NCBI GenBank assembly: GCA_014526335.1 | Contig: JACTAT010000010.1 | Span: forward strand, 4,318,913-4,382,912 | Direction: 5' to 3' | DNA: 64,000 bases | DNA from: Chrysaora quinquecirrha | Lineage: Eukaryota > Cnidaria > Scyphozoa > Semaeostomeae > Pelagiidae | Part shown: positions 62,301 to 64,000 of the stretch, one piece after another | Layout of the letters: each line of letters starts with the position of its first letter | Position numbering within the stretch: position 1 is the stretch's first letter | Notes under the pieces: model-generated | What the model was told of the DNA's origin: nothing | Database searches by the model: none | What the model saw: the letters and a program-made list of their open reading frames with translations, nothing else | Translations under genes and position numbers: made by a program

Positions 62301-64000
62301 AACCCTGATTTTTGCCGATTTTTGGCCATTTAGTAAGGCTATAGACTTGCCTTTTTTGCGATTTTTTGGGAGAAATTTTTTCTCCTAAAACCCACTTATT
62401 CTGGTCGAAAAAGACCTTATTTGCCCCCTGGAGACATTTTAGGGGGTATTTGGTACTATTAGACAACTAATTTTGAAGAAAAAGGCGTTTTTCAAAAACC
62501 CTGATTTTGGCCGATTTTTGGCCATTTAGTAAGGCTATAGACTTGCCTTTTTTACCATTTTTTGGGAGAAATTTTTTCTCCTAAAACCCACTTATTCTGG
62601 TCGAAAAAGACCTTATTTACCCCATGAAGACAATTCAGGGGGTATTTGGTACTATTAGACAACTATTTTTGAAGAAAAAGGCGCTTTTCAAAAACCCTGA
62701 TTTTGGCCAATTTTCGGCCATTTAGTAAGGTTATAGACTTGCCTTTTTTGCGATTTTTATGGAGAATTTTTTTCTGCTAAAACCCACTTATTCTGGACGA
62801 AAAAGACCTTTTTTGCCCCCTGGAGACAATTCAGGGGGTATTTGGTACTATTAGATAACTATTTTTGAAGAAAAAGGCGTTTTTCAGAAGCCCTGATTTT
62901 GGCCGATTTTTTGCCATTTAGTAAGGCTATAGACTTGCCTTTTTGCGATTTTTGGGAGAAATTTTTTCTCCTAAAACCCTCTTATTCTGGTCGAAAAAGA
63001 CCTTATTTACCCCTTGAAGACAATTCAGGGGGTATTTGGTACTATTAGATAACTATTTTTGAAGAAAAAGGCGTTTTTCAAAAACCCTGATTTTGGCCGA
63101 TTTTTGGCCATTTAGTAAGGCTATAGACTTGCCTTTTTTACGATTTTTTGGGAGAAATTTTTTCTCCTAAAACCCACTTATTCTGGTCGAAAAAGACCTT
63201 ATTTGCCCCTGGAGACAATTCAGGGGGTATTTGGTATTATTGGGCAACTTTTTTTGAAGAAAATGGCGTTTTTCAAAAACCCTGATTTTGGCCGATTTTT
63301 TGCCATTTAGTAAGGCTATAGACTTGCCTTTTTTACCATTTTTTGGGAGAAATGTTTTCTCCTAAAGCCCACTTATTCTGGTCGAAAAGACCTTACTTAC
63401 CCCTGAAGACAATTCAGGGGTATTTGGTACTATTAGACAACTATTTTTGAAGAAAAGGGCGTTTTTCAAAGAACCTGATTTTGGTCGATTTTTGGCCATT
63501 TAGTAAGGCTATAGACTTGCCTTTTTGCGATTTTTTGGGAGAAACTTTTTCTCCTAAAACCCACTTATTCTGGTCGAAAAAGACCTTATTTACCCCCTGA
63601 AGACAATTCAGGGGTATTTGGTACTATTAGACAACTATTTTTGAAGAAAAGGCGTTTTTGAAAACCCTGATTTTGGCCGATTTTCTGCCATTTTGTAAGG
63701 CTATAGACTTGCCTTTTTGCGATTTTTGGGAGAATTTTTTCTCCTAAAACCCACTTATTCTGGTCGAAAAGACCTTATTTGCCACCTGGAGACAATTCAG
63801 GGGTATTTGGCACTATTAGACAACTATTTTTGAAGAAAAAGTCGTTTTCTAAAACCCTGATTTTGGCCGATCTTTGGCCATTTAGTAAGGCTATAGACTT
63901 GCCTTTTTACGATTTTTGGGAGAAATTTTTCTCCTAAAACCCAATTATTCTGGTCGAAAAGACCTTATTTACCCCTGAAGACAATTCAGGGTGTATTTGG
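56397..64000. repeat. 195-bp satellite array, part 2 (about 39 monomers, runs off the window)
   Basis: Same monomer and orientation as part 1. Higher-order structure is clearer here: a three-monomer block (56400-56990) repeats at about 56994-57580, marked by catttaataaggctatagac with ttgcaattttttcgg. A ~1.93-1.96-kb block (ten monomers) is present three times, marked by ggcgtttttcagaagccctg at about 58990, 60918 and 62877. The array is cut by the window end. Confidence 0.97.
58050..64000. repeat. Ten-monomer (~1.95-kb) higher-order repeat, three tandem copies
   Basis: Private variants recur in the same order with offsets 1928 and 1959: ggccaattttcggccattta with ggttatagac (58820, 60748, 62703), cagaagccctg (58998, 60926, 62885), then aaatgttttctcctaaagcc. 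Another ggccaattttcgg monomer at about 58048 shows a further partial duplication. Confidence 0.85.

Noticed and set aside
46078..62466. Many 60-130-codon minus-strand ORFs sharing the NKVFFDQNKWVLGEK peptide
   Set aside because: They are the satellite monomer read in a frame kept open because the period is 195 bases. There is no start context, no domain, and variants hit all codon positions.
45712..64000. CRISPR array
   Set aside because: The repeats are ~195 bp, head-to-tail, without unique spacers, in an animal genome; this is a satellite.

Overview
This is a gene-sparse, repeat-rich stretch of an animal nuclear genome. Genes have GT/AG introns, the base composition is AT-rich, and the conserved proteins (calcineurin A, an SLC20 phosphate transporter, a Boule/DAZ-type RNA-binding protein, a ZNF706-type zinc finger) are metazoan. 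The dense load of short inverted-repeat elements and tRNA-derived SINEs, together with the protein divergence, looks most like a cnidarian such as an anthozoan or stony coral. That taxonomic call is an inference.

Layout. 1-2331: the last three exons of a sodium/phosphate cotransporter (SLC20, + strand). 6888-10036: the last five exons of a Boule-like RRM gene (+). 11948-27467: a complete 12-exon calcineurin A gene; its exons join in frame to 492 residues and keep the metal ligands, the calcineurin B helix, the calmodulin site and the autoinhibitory segment. 30891-34609: a 3.7-kb DNA transposon with 68-bp terminal inverted repeats and two convergent genes, a SWIM/YqaJ nuclease (+) and a THAP/DDE transposase (-). 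Both genes are broken by frameshifts; the organisation is that of the ISL2EU (IS4EU) superfamily. 34762-35516: a two-exon ZNF706 homologue. 35943-36509: an intronless RimJ/RimL-type GNAT acetyltransferase. 38377-45454: a six-exon, four-transmembrane protein of 233 residues that I could not assign to a family.

45712-64000: a satellite with a monomer of about 195 bp, roughly 80 copies, running off the window end. It contains several perfect or near-perfect hairpins per monomer and higher-order repeats (360 bp, about 590 bp and about 1.95 kb). A 2.5-kb anomalous segment at 53897-56396 interrupts it. That segment begins with 31 A residues, continues as homopolymer-dominated DNA and carries decayed echoes of the satellite. 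Several satellite patches show all homopolymers shortened together, which suggests incompletely polished long-read sequence.

Introns and spacers are filled with MITE-like palindromes (at least seven families), SINE copies on both strands, a hAT-like non-autonomous element with an exact 8-bp target duplication, and several tandem repeats. The genes do not form a functional pathway; they are ordinary neighbours. The most notable items are the two-gene transposon, the hairpin-rich satellite and its aberrant interruption.
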